This document shows positions 18,872 to 26,116 of a DNA stretch of 64,000 nucleotides, one piece after another; positions within the stretch are counted from its first letter, which is position 1, and each line of letters begins with the position of its first letter. Under the pieces are notes generated by a model, which was not told the DNA's origin, did not search any database, and saw nothing but the letters and a program-made list of their open reading frames with translations. This DNA is from Planococcus shixiaomingii (GTDB taxonomy: Bacteria > Bacillota > Bacilli > Bacillales_A > Planococcaceae): NCBI RefSeq assembly GCF_030413615.1, contig NZ_CP129236.1, positions 3,456,001 through 3,520,000 on the forward strand. Reading direction: 5' to 3'. The position numbers and the translations under genes were made by a program.

Positions 18872-18898
18872 AAAGCCCTATCCTTTGATAGGGCTTTT
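18872..18898 (-). terminator. Terminator of recQ
   Basis: AAAGCCCTATC and its complement form an 11-bp stem around a 4-base loop. A and T runs are on both sides, just past the recQ stop. Confidence 0.8.
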
Positions 18899-18909
18899 AT
18901 GCATAAATA

Positions 18910-20682
18910 TTAGCTTTCATTTTTTTCAAATAAACGGATGGCCTCCAAAAAAGCATCTCCATATTTCTCCAGTTTATTAGCCCCTACCCCATTGACCTCC
19001 AAAAAGCTGTCAGCGGTTTTCGGGCGGCGTGAACACATGTCTTGCAGTGCCTTATCGGAGAAAATGACAAACGGGGGCACGCCAGCTTCATCCGCCAGTT
19101 CTTTCCGTACTTTGCGCAATTCTTCAAACAGCGGATCGTTTTCTGAAAGCTGTTTGGTAACCACCGCACCTTTTCGCAGAACCTTCCGCTTGCCGAGCAG
19201 CACATCCCGTCCGCCATCCGGGACATAAATCGTTGGATATGCCCCTTGTTCAACGGCCAGCAAATCTTGCGAAATCATAAATTCCATTAAATTTGAAACT
19301 TCTTTTGCGCTTTGATGCTTCAAGATGCCATACGTCGACAATTTATCAAAGCCGAATTCCAGCACTTTTTTATTGCGGGAACCGGTCAGCACTTGAGCCG
19401 TCAACATTTTTCCGAATTTCTGCCCCATCCGGACAACGCACGACAGGACCATTTGCACATCCTTCGTCACATCCATGCTTTCCCGTTCATCCAAACAGCT
19501 GCCACATCGTCCACATGGCTCAGCGCTCATATCGCCAAAATAATGGATGATAAATTGCTGCAAACAGTTTTCCGTATGGCAGTAATCGACCATTCCTTGA
19601 AGTTTCACCAGTTCCCCTGGAATGCGGCTTGGGTCTTGCGCCTGATCGATCAAAAAGCGCTGGGTCTGAACATCTTGCGAGGCATATAACACGAAACATT
19701 CACTCGGCAACCCGTCGCGTCCCGCACGTCCCGCTTCCTGGTAATAGCTTTCCATATTTTTTGGAAGCTGGTAGTGGATAACATAGCGGATGTTCGACTT
19801 ATCTATGCCCATGCCAAACGCATTGGTCGCAACCATGACGGTAACTTCGTCATTCAAAAATTGCTCCTGTCCAGTTTTCCGTTCCTGATCCGGCATTCCT
19901 GCATGGTATTTAGCTGCTTTGATGCCCTTCTTCACAAGCATCTCGTGCACTGAATCCACAGTTTTCCGCGTCGCGGCATAAATGATGCCTGCTTCTTTTT
20001 TGTTTTTTTCTACGTATTCCTTTACAAAACGTTCCCGGTCCTGGCCGCGCACTACGGAAAATGTCAAATTTGCCCGTTCAAAGCCCGTCATGACGGTATG
20101 CTCTTCATCAATAGCCAGGATGCGGCAAATATCTTCCCGAACTTGCGGCGTAGCTGTCGCAGTCAGCGCCAATACTGTCGGGTTATTTGGAAACAGTTCC
20201 ATCATCCGGCTGATCAACCGGTAACTTGGGCGGAAATCATGCCCCCATTGTGAAATACAATGCGCTTCGTCCACTGCAATCAGCGGCACATGCACACCCT
20301 GCAATTCATCCAAGAAAATTTGGGAATCAAGCCGTTCAGGAGCGATATACAATAACTTGATTGCGCCTTGTTGAACGTTATGCAAAGTTTCGCGAACTTC
20401 ATCAAAATCAAGCGAGCTGTTAATGTAAGCGGCCGGTATTCCTGCAGCGGTAAGCGCGTCAACTTGGTCTTTCATCAACGAGATCAAAGGGGATATTACA
20501 ATGGTTGTCCCATCCATTACTAGGGCAGGGATTTGATAGCACATCGACTTACCGCCGCCAGTAGGCATAACGCAAATTGAATTATGCCCCTCAAAAACTT
20601 GTGAGATTGCCTGTTCTTGGCCGGTCCGGAATGTTTCATAACCGAAATATGATTGCAGTAATTTTCTTGCTTCTTCCAACAA
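18910..20682 (-). CDS. recQ: ATP-dependent DNA helicase RecQ
   Basis: This 3'-5' DNA helicase acts in recombination and replication-fork repair. A TTG start at 20682 gives 590 residues, matching the family length, with a GGGAG site about nine bases upstream. The longer ATG frame adds 18 unlikely residues and a second TTG follows directly. Seen: TGGGKS Walker A (41-46), DEAH box (AVDEAHCISQWGHDFRPSY), motif VI QEAGRAGRDG, the zinc-binding cysteines of the RQC region (YCHTENCLQQFIIHYFG, PCGRCGSCLDE) and a C-terminal HRDC domain (FEELRKVRKELADEAGVPPFVIFSDKAL). The gene stands alone with its own terminator. Confidence 0.92.
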   Translation of the reverse strand: MLEEARKLLQSYFGYETFRTGQEQAISQVFEGHNSICVMPTGGGKSMCYQIPALVMDGTTIVISPLISLMKDQVDALTAAGIPAAYINSSLDFDEVRETLHNVQQGAIKLLYIAPERLDSQIFLDELQGVHVPLIAVDEAHCISQWGHDFRPSYRLISRMMELFPNNPTVLALTATATPQVREDICRILAIDEEHTVMTGFERANLTFSVVRGQDRERFVKEYVEKNKKEAGIIYAATRKTVDSVHEMLVKKGIKAAKYHAGMPDQERKTGQEQFLNDEVTVMVATNAFGMGIDKSNIRYVIHYQLPKNMESYYQEAGRAGRDGLPSECFVLYASQDVQTQRFLIDQAQDPSRIPGELVKLQGMVDYCHTENCLQQFIIHYFGDMSAEPCGRCGSCLDERESMDVTKDVQMVLSCVVRMGQKFGKMLTAQVLTGSRNKKVLEFGFDKLSTYGILKHQSAKEVSNLMEFMISQDLLAVEQGAYPTIYVPDGGRDVLLGKRKVLRKGAVVTKQLSENDPLFEELRKVRKELADEAGVPPFVIFSDKALQDMCSRRPKTADSFLEVNGVGANKLEKYGDAFLEAIRLFEKNES

Positions 20683-20815
20683 AATTAAACACTCCCAAAA
20701 CTCGTATCGTATGAGTAGTAGCTTACCATATTTCACCCGTTCTTTTCTTTCTGCGGAATTATCAAAACTGAATTCAGGACTTTCGAACTTTTCAAAGGTG
20801 CAAAGAGCAAAAAAA

Positions 20816-20845
20816 AAAAAACTGCCAAGATAGATTGGACAGTTT
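20816..20845 (-). terminator. Terminator of the GXWXG/DUF4334 gene
   Basis: An AAACTG/CAGTTT hairpin with an interrupted stem is preceded on the plus strand by A13 (20808-20820), giving a strong T run on the minus strand. Confidence 0.65.
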
Positions 20846-21328
20846 TTATTTCACTTTATTTAATAGGAAGAAATACGGTTGCTTGTCGCCTTTCCAATCC
20901 ATCATGCAAAAAAGCAGACCGTCTTGTACCTTCCGGAAATGGTCATGAATCGGCAAATTATCGTAAATCATTGTTGCCGTCGTTCTTCCTCGAAACTCCA
21001 TCATTCGCATGCGGGCTTTGCCGCCTGCCGCTTTTATAAGTTTCCGTTTATCCATTACCGGCACTGGATCCACTGCAAACACGTCTCCATGTTTTCCTTC
21101 AAATAATAGCGGATCAACATTTTCTGCATCATGAAATGCCTTGCCGTACCAATTCAACTTCTTCAAGACACCATCTAAAGGATGGCCCGTATGGAACTCT
21201 TCGCCTCTCCATGTGCCAATAAGCGATTCCAAATCAACCGTTTCGCATGCATCGAAGATTTGGCAGGCTGTGTGCAAGTCAGCCCGGCCTCCAGCCAATA
21301 TTCGATGGAACTCTTCCAGTCTCTCCAT
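20846..21328 (-). CDS. GXWXG and DUF4334 domain protein
   Basis: This 160-residue protein has the N-terminal GXWXG motif in LIGTWRGEEFHTGHPLDGVLKKLNWYGKAF and a C-terminal DUF4334-like part (ARMRMMEFRGRTTATMIYDNLPIHDHFRKV, then MMDWKG). This two-domain arrangement is known from uncharacterised bacterial proteins and no enzyme activity is established. I start at ATG 21328, because AAGGAG is eight bases away. The in-frame GTG two codons earlier is too close to it. It follows the 21347-21859 gene by 18 bases on the same strand, so the two are probably cotranscribed. The predicted protein is soluble. Confidence 0.8.
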   Translation of the reverse strand: MERLEEFHRILAGGRADLHTACQIFDACETVDLESLIGTWRGEEFHTGHPLDGVLKKLNWYGKAFHDAENVDPLLFEGKHGDVFAVDPVPVMDKRKLIKAAGGKARMRMMEFRGRTTATMIYDNLPIHDHFRKVQDGLLFCMMDWKGDKQPYFFLLNKVK

Positions 21329-21346
21329 TTCCACCTCTCCTTAACT

Positions 21347-21859
21347 TCAGCTTCCCCATGATTTGTATTCAAACTCTTCCGCGTACTTCTCATACTTTTG
21401 CAACGTATCTTTTATGTTTTTCTCGTTTTTCGCAAGCATTCGCTCTCTTGTCTTTTTACGCTTAAACCTCAAACCATATGCTTTTTGGGCAGCATCATAC
21501 GCTTTTATTAATTCGCTGAATTCCACCGCCACGTCACCGTCTTGATCGGATAACAAAGATGCTAATAATCCGATTTTCTGGTAAAGTTCTTCGGTTGTAT
21601 AGCGGTCCTGGTCACGATAAAGAAGCCCTGCCACAATGCAGCTTGGCAATTCTTCGTCAACGCCTTTCGCCAAATCTGTCAGCAATTCAAGCATTACCCG
21701 CCGATTGCTTGCTAGTGACAACACATAAAAAACATGCGGAATTTCCTCAATCGGCGAATCGGCGATAAATCCGTCAATCTCTTTTATTAATTCTGCAGGT
21801 TCAAAATGTCCAATCAACATGCCTAGCCGATAGGTTTCGTATAATATATATCTATCCAT
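21347..21859 (-). CDS. Unrecognised soluble protein, first gene of a pair with DUF4334
   Basis: This 170-residue, mostly helical, acidic protein begins MDRYILYETYRLGMLIGHFEPAELIKEIDGFIAD, has a middle region VLSLASNRRVMLELLTDLAKGVDEELPSCIV, and ends in a highly charged stretch (RFKRKKTRERMLAKNEKNIKDTLQKYEKYAEEFEYKSWGS) that may form a coiled coil. No signal peptide, membrane helix or catalytic motif is visible. I cannot assign a family. GGGTG lies close to the ATG. Gene order suggests cotranscription with the GXWXG/DUF4334 gene downstream. Confidence 0.75.
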   Translation of the reverse strand: MDRYILYETYRLGMLIGHFEPAELIKEIDGFIADSPIEEIPHVFYVLSLASNRRVMLELLTDLAKGVDEELPSCIVAGLLYRDQDRYTTEELYQKIGLLASLLSDQDGDVAVEFSELIKAYDAAQKAYGLRFKRKKTRERMLAKNEKNIKDTLQKYEKYAEEFEYKSWGS

Positions 21860-22067
21860 AATATCACCCGCTTAATGAAGAAATAAAAAAGAAAAGAGCA
21901 AGCTGCTTGTTTTTGATTGATCACCATTCAATGAAAACCACCGGAAACACTTCATTATTCTGAAACAAAAAAACGACCATCGCAATTTCCCAATGCCTTC
22001 CTCACTTTCTTCTTTATATAAGCGCCATTATCCTGCTTGAAATCAACCGGATCAAAAATACATTAAA

Positions 22068-22101
22068 AAATGTCCACTTCCTTTAAAGGAGGCGGACATT
22101 T
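22068..22101 (-). terminator. Terminator of the XRE-family gene
   Basis: AAATGTCC-C-TCCTTT folds on its complement with two mismatches. On the minus strand it is followed by a T run, 18 bases after the XRE stop. Confidence 0.65.
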
Positions 22102-22119
22102 CTCTACCGGAAGAGACAC

Positions 22120-22479
22120 TCATTGCACAGAAGTCGAACCATAGCTTCCCATGCGCCGTTTAACTTGTATGTAAGATGCAGCTTCTGCAATTTCAGCCTG
22201 ATCAAGCGGCTTGTCGTCTAACAGAAAAGTATATTCATTTAAAATAGAAGAGTTTTGTATATTCACATTGAAAGTTCGTTCGACACGCCCCAACAATCCA
22301 TCAACTGACACATTAAAATAATCCGCTAAAATAGCGAGGTGGCTGACAGATACTTGTTTCTTGCCACTCTCATATGCCCACACAGTGCTTTTTGCAAATC
22401 CTAATTCTTCCGCTAAAGTTTCAACTGACAGTCCTTGCTGTTCTCTTAGGGCTTTTATTTTACTAGCTAATAATTCCAT
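22120..22479 (-). CDS. XRE-family transcriptional regulator
   Basis: This 119-residue protein has an N-terminal Cro/C1-type helix-turn-helix (about residues 8-62): KIKALREQQGLSVETLAEELGFAKSTVWAYESGKKQVSVSHLAILADYFNVSVDGLLG. The C-terminal 50 residues carry a helical stretch (LDQAEIAEAASYIQVKRRM) like that of SinR-type or short phage-like repressors. The ribosome binding site is weak (GCGGGA). It is divergent from the POT transporter gene, with 400 bases of AT-rich DNA between them, so regulation of either gene is possible but not shown. Confidence 0.85.
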   Translation of the reverse strand: MELLASKIKALREQQGLSVETLAEELGFAKSTVWAYESGKKQVSVSHLAILADYFNVSVDGLLGRVERTFNVNIQNSSILNEYTFLLDDKPLDQAEIAEAASYIQVKRRMGSYGSTSVQ

Positions 22480-22876
22480 TGCAATCCCGCTTTCTCTTTT
22501 AAAATTCTAACTATTTAAAATATACTGCATACAGCGTGAAAATACAATATATTTGTATAATACTTTTTAAAAAATGTGAATATTTAGTGAAAAATTCCTT
22601 AAATTGTAATTTATTTTTAGTTTTCACTTTAAAATAAGGTTTTTTCTGCTCCGAATAAGGATTTTTAAGAAGGAGATTATTTATTCCAACTATTTCAAGT
22701 AAAATAAGCGATTATTCTCTTTAAAAAGTTATTTTAATATAAATGTTCTGAAAATTAGTATAGCAATTACTTTCATATTCTTCTTCGATTCAGTGTCTAT
22801 TTTCCTAATTGTTAAATTTATTTTGATTTTTAGATTCAGAAAAAGTATTATAGTAACATATGAAAAAGGAGGTCGC
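22480..22876. other. AT-rich intergenic region between the XRE and POT genes
   Basis: About 400 bases with many A/T runs and no supported gene. It must hold the promoters of the divergent XRE and peptide-transporter genes. No clear hairpin, riboswitch or operator was found by eye. A longer frame into the POT gene from 22793 lacks a binding site. Confidence 0.5.
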
Positions 22877-22879
22877 ATG

Positions 22880-24376
22880 ATGTCTGACCATTATACAAAA
22901 CAAGAAATTGTAAATAGCGTTCCGCAAAAAGGATTTTTCGGACACCCTAAAGGGCTATTCACGTTATTCTTCACAGAGTTTTGGGAGCGCTTTTCTTACT
23001 ATGGCATGAGAGCGATTCTTGTCTACTATATGTACTACGAACTGTCACAAGGAGGACTTGGTTTAGACCAAACACTTGCCTTGTCAATCATGTCCATTTA
23101 CGGTTCTCTGGTCTATATGTCCGGAATCATCGGAGGCTGGCTGGCCGATAGAGTATTCGGAACTTCAAAAGCCGTCTTTTATGGTGGTATTCTGATCATG
23201 CTTGGCCATATCGCATTGGCGATCCCTGGAAGCTTGACTATGTTCTTTATTTCAATGGTGTTGATCGTACTGGGTACAGGGTTATTAAAACCTAACGTTT
23301 CCAGCATCGTTGGTGAAGTTTACGCCGAGAAGGATGAACGCCGCGACGCCGGCTTCAGCATTTTCTATATGGGAATCAACTTGGGCGCCTTTTTATCTCC
23401 GCTAATCGTCGGTAAAGTCGGTATGGACATTAACTTCCATCTTGGTTTTGCCATTGCAGCAGTCGGTATGTTTTTGGGTCTTATCGTGTTTGTCGCTACC
23501 AAAAAGAAAAACCTGGGACTTGCTGGTACAACAATCGCCAGCCCATTGTCTCCTACTGAAAAGAAAAACTTCATCAAAATTTTTATCGGCAGCGTGATCG
23601 CGCTTGCCGCCATCGTGTATTTCGGATTAGAATTTGGATACTTGACGTTCAGCAGTTTCATTGCAACAGTCGGTATTTTAGGAATCTTAATTCCTACGGT
23701 TTATTTTGTTGTCATGTACCGCAGCAAGAAAACAACGGAAGTTGAACGCTCCCGCATCCTGGCCTATATCCCTCTTTTCATCGCTTCTGTGATGTTCTGG
23801 GCAATCCAAGAACAAGGGTCAACCATTCTTGCCGCTTATGCGGATACACGGACTGATTTGAACATTCTGGGAATGGATATTTCACCCGCTTGGTTCCAAT
23901 CATTAAACCCATTGTTCATCATTACCCTGGCACCGGTATTCGCTTGGCTTTGGGTTAGACTTGGCAGCCGCCAGCCATCCATTCCGCAAAAGTTCTCGCT
24001 TGGTTTGCTGTTTGCTGGTTTGTCGTTCTTAGTTATTTTGCTTCCTGCTTACTTCGGTGGATCGGATTCACTAGTCAACCCGTTGTGGCTTGTACTTAGT
24101 TACCTGATCGTTGTTCTTGGCGAACTATGCTTGTCGCCTGTCGGCTTGTCTGCAACGACTAAATTGGCTCCTGTGGCTTTCTCAGCGCAAGCAATGAGCT
24201 TATGGTTCTTATCCAATGCAGCTGCGCAAGCCATCAACGCGCAACTCGTGAAATTCTACACTCCTGAAAATGAAATGATGTATTTTGGTTTGATTGGTGG
24301 AGCTTCCATCATTCTAAGTATCATCTTGTATTTTGCTTCTCCAACTATCCAGCGCTTCATGAAAGGCGTAAGATAA
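22880..24376 (+). CDS. POT/PTR-family proton-dependent peptide transporter
   Basis: This inner-membrane oligopeptide:proton symporter (DtpT-like) has 498 residues and about 14 hydrophobic segments. The hallmark motif FFTEFWERFSYYGMRAILVYYM (an ExxERFxYY-type POT signature) is near residue 28, and GWLADRVFGTSKAVFYGG follows as in the family. AAAGGAGG is 7 bases before ATG 22880. An ATG three bases earlier is also possible but its spacing is short. The gene is monocistronic, ending in a bidirectional hairpin. The substrate is inferred from the family as di- and tripeptides. Confidence 0.9.
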   Translation: MSDHYTKQEIVNSVPQKGFFGHPKGLFTLFFTEFWERFSYYGMRAILVYYMYYELSQGGLGLDQTLALSIMSIYGSLVYMSGIIGGWLADRVFGTSKAVFYGGILIMLGHIALAIPGSLTMFFISMVLIVLGTGLLKPNVSSIVGEVYAEKDERRDAGFSIFYMGINLGAFLSPLIVGKVGMDINFHLGFAIAAVGMFLGLIVFVATKKKNLGLAGTTIASPLSPTEKKNFIKIFIGSVIALAAIVYFGLEFGYLTFSSFIATVGILGILIPTVYFVVMYRSKKTTEVERSRILAYIPLFIASVMFWAIQEQGSTILAAYADTRTDLNILGMDISPAWFQSLNPLFIITLAPVFAWLWVRLGSRQPSIPQKFSLGLLFAGLSFLVILLPAYFGGSDSLVNPLWLVLSYLIVVLGELCLSPVGLSATTKLAPVAFSAQAMSLWFLSNAAAQAINAQLVKFYTPENEMMYFGLIGGASIILSIILYFASPTIQRFMKGVR

Positions 24377-24379
24377 AAA

Positions 24380-24414
24380 AATGCCCGCCAGCGAATTATC
24401 GCCGGCGGGCATTT
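24380..24414. terminator. Bidirectional terminator
   Basis: AATGCCCGCC-GCG pairs with CGC-GGCGGGCATT and has A and T runs on the two sides. It separates the POT gene from the convergent pentapeptide gene. Confidence 0.85.
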
Positions 24415-24422
24415 TTCTTTTT

Positions 24423-25061
24423 TCATTCGGTTATATCGAGTCCAAGCTGACGCGCAAAAGCGAGTGCCTGTTGGGACGACACACGGCAGCCTGCCATCTT
24501 TTCTACGGTGACTTGGATATTTTCAAAACGGTTTGAACTTAAGTCAACTCCCTTTAAACTTGTTTCAATGAAATTGATATTATTCAGTTCGCAAGAATAG
24601 AACTCGGTGCTTTTTAGTTCGGCTTCGTAAAAATCGGCAAAATTTAGCGCCGAAGTTTCAAAACGTGTGGTGTTGCATAACGAAAAGCCGAATGTTGCAT
24701 AGTTGAGGACGCAATCGATAAACACTGTATGGCGCACGCCGGCTTCAGCAAAATTCGTTCCAACCAATTTGGAATTACGGAATTCTGTCCGGTGAAACAC
24801 GCACCGGCTAAAGTCTGCATTGGACAAGTCGCAATTGATGAATACTACATCAACAAACTCACTGCGCGGCCAAGCCACTTCAAGGAAATTGACGTTTTCG
24901 AACACCACTTTATCAAAATGGAGTGCTTGATCCGTTTCGAATTCGATCGTTTCTTGAAAAATTTTGCAACCGTTTATGTAATGGTCATCCAGTGCGTCTG
25001 TAAATGACATGATTTCCAGTTTGCTTGGAATGACAGGTTCTAATCGTTTAGTTTTTTTCAT
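24423..25061 (-). CDS. Pentapeptide-repeat protein
   Basis: This 212-residue soluble protein has roughly 20 degenerate pentapeptide repeats of the A(D/N)LXX form (for example CDLSNADFSRCVFHRTEFRNSKLVGTNFAEAG and ALNFADFYEAELKSTEFYSCELNNINF) spanning most of residues 50-195. Such repeats build a right-handed quadrilateral beta-helix. Members such as Qnr/MfpA mimic DNA against gyrase, but most have no known role and there is no evidence for gyrase protection here. I start at MKKTKR with AAGGAGAG upstream. The longer frame adds 7 residues. It stands alone, flanked by terminators. Confidence 0.8.
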   Translation of the reverse strand: MKKTKRLEPVIPSKLEIMSFTDALDDHYINGCKIFQETIEFETDQALHFDKVVFENVNFLEVAWPRSEFVDVVFINCDLSNADFSRCVFHRTEFRNSKLVGTNFAEAGVRHTVFIDCVLNYATFGFSLCNTTRFETSALNFADFYEAELKSTEFYSCELNNINFIETSLKGVDLSSNRFENIQVTVEKMAGCRVSSQQALAFARQLGLDITE

Positions 25062-25080
25062 ACTGCTCTCCTTATGAGAC

Positions 25081-25113
25081 AAAAAAATGGCTGCTTCACT
25101 TGTTGAAGCAGCC
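25081..25113 (-). terminator. Terminator of the USP-domain gene
   Basis: GGCTGCTTCA and its complement form a perfect 10-bp stem with a 4-base loop, and seven A bases on the plus strand give the T run on the minus strand. Confidence 0.8.
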
Positions 25114-25124
25114 GCTTGTTCTCT

Positions 25125-25811
25125 TTATTTTACCAATTCCTTATTGACACACTCACTAATCACTTGCGGCTCATCAATCCGGTCGGAAGTTACTTCTACT
25201 TGATATAACTTGTTGTTGTGCATGAATTTGAAAATGCCGTTATCAAAATCGGTTCCGATTTCCTTAAAGAAAATTCCTTCAAGCTGGCATTCTCTTGTTT
25301 GTGAAAATCGAAGCTGATAACCATCGCTGTCTTTCACTAAATAACAGCGCACACCTTTTTCAAATTCCTCATGCTCTTCGCCTTTAATTGTGCGGGCTAC
25401 AGATACTACATGAAAATCAGCAAATGGAATTTCACGCAGCAGTGTATTCATGAAAGATCCTTTTGTAATTTCTTCCCATCGGCTTCTTGCTGTTTGGCCA
25501 ATGACAATTTGTGTAATATTGTGCTCGTTTGCAACTTCCGCAATCACTTTTGCAGGAGGGCGTTTTTCATCGTCACGGATGATAAATTCCTCAGCGCCAA
25601 ATTCTTCAGCCAGTTCTTTCCATCGCTCAACATAAGCTGATTTATCTGCGTCGAATTCATCGAAAGGAAGAGAATCCACTGTAAGAATATACAACGGACA
25701 ATCCAGCATGGTTGCCAGTTTGTTCCCGCGTTTAATCAGCCGCTCGCCATTCGGGCCATAAAAAACACAAACCAATATGCTTTCATCCATCCGTCCTCTA
25801 ATTTTTTTCAT
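25125..25811 (-). CDS. Universal-stress-protein domain protein (KdpD-like USP fold)
   Basis: This 228-residue soluble protein has an N-terminal USP/UspA-like Rossmann domain (about 8-145): ESILVCVFYGPNGERLIKRGNKLATMLDCPLYILTV and ITQIVIGQTARSRWEEITKGSFMNTLLREIPFADFHVVSVA, the arrangement also found in the cytoplasmic USP part of KdpD osmosensor kinases. The C-terminal 80 residues (GVRCYLVKDSDGYQLRFSQ...) are an additional beta-rich part that I do not recognise. There is no kinase or response-regulator partner nearby. GGAGGGG precedes the ATG. A good sigma-A promoter lies upstream. A nucleotide-binding or stress role is inferred from the fold. Confidence 0.82.
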   Translation of the reverse strand: MKKIRGRMDESILVCVFYGPNGERLIKRGNKLATMLDCPLYILTVDSLPFDEFDADKSAYVERWKELAEEFGAEEFIIRDDEKRPPAKVIAEVANEHNITQIVIGQTARSRWEEITKGSFMNTLLREIPFADFHVVSVARTIKGEEHEEFEKGVRCYLVKDSDGYQLRFSQTRECQLEGIFFKEIGTDFDNGIFKFMHNNKLYQVEVTSDRIDEPQVISECVNKELVK

Positions 25812-25866
25812 TTTCCATTTCCCCTCCAGGGATTGTAATCAAAAGCCTGACAATCAAAACTATGAA

Positions 25867-25895
25867 ATTATACTTCGAATCACGCTAAAAATCAA
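25867..25895 (-). promoter_or_regulatory. Sigma-A-type promoter of the USP gene
   Basis: On the minus strand TTGATT and TATAAT are separated by exactly 17 bases, about 55 bases before the USP start codon. Confidence 0.7.
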
Positions 25896-25985
25896 GGAAT
25901 TTCGATTTCTAATTGATTAGAGAATTTCTTTGCAGCTCCTATCATCCCAGACCGTACCGTATCGAGTGAAAAAAGGAGCAAATTC

Positions 25986-26007
25986 CTGTATACTTTGTTC
26001 TGTATAC
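25986..26007. promoter_or_regulatory. GTATAC direct repeat upstream of mrp
   Basis: The 8-mer CTGTATAC occurs twice, 14 bases apart, in the spacer between the divergent USP and mrp genes. GTATAC is itself a palindrome. The use is unknown and the AT-rich context makes it only a candidate operator. Confidence 0.3.
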
Positions 26008-26066
26008 ATTAATTTTTTGGGCATTCATCAAAGCTATACCCCCATTTATATTCCCTATTCCAAGGT

Positions 26067-26096
26067 TTGTCAACTTAACTCCATTAATCTTATATT
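26067..26096 (+). promoter_or_regulatory. Candidate sigma-A promoter of the mrp operon
   Basis: TTGTCA and TATATT are separated by 18 bases, 21 bases before the mrpA start codon, which has an AGGAGGC site. The untranslated leader would be very short. Confidence 0.5.
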
Positions 26097-26116
26097 CTGA
26101 CTCAGGAGGCTTCACT

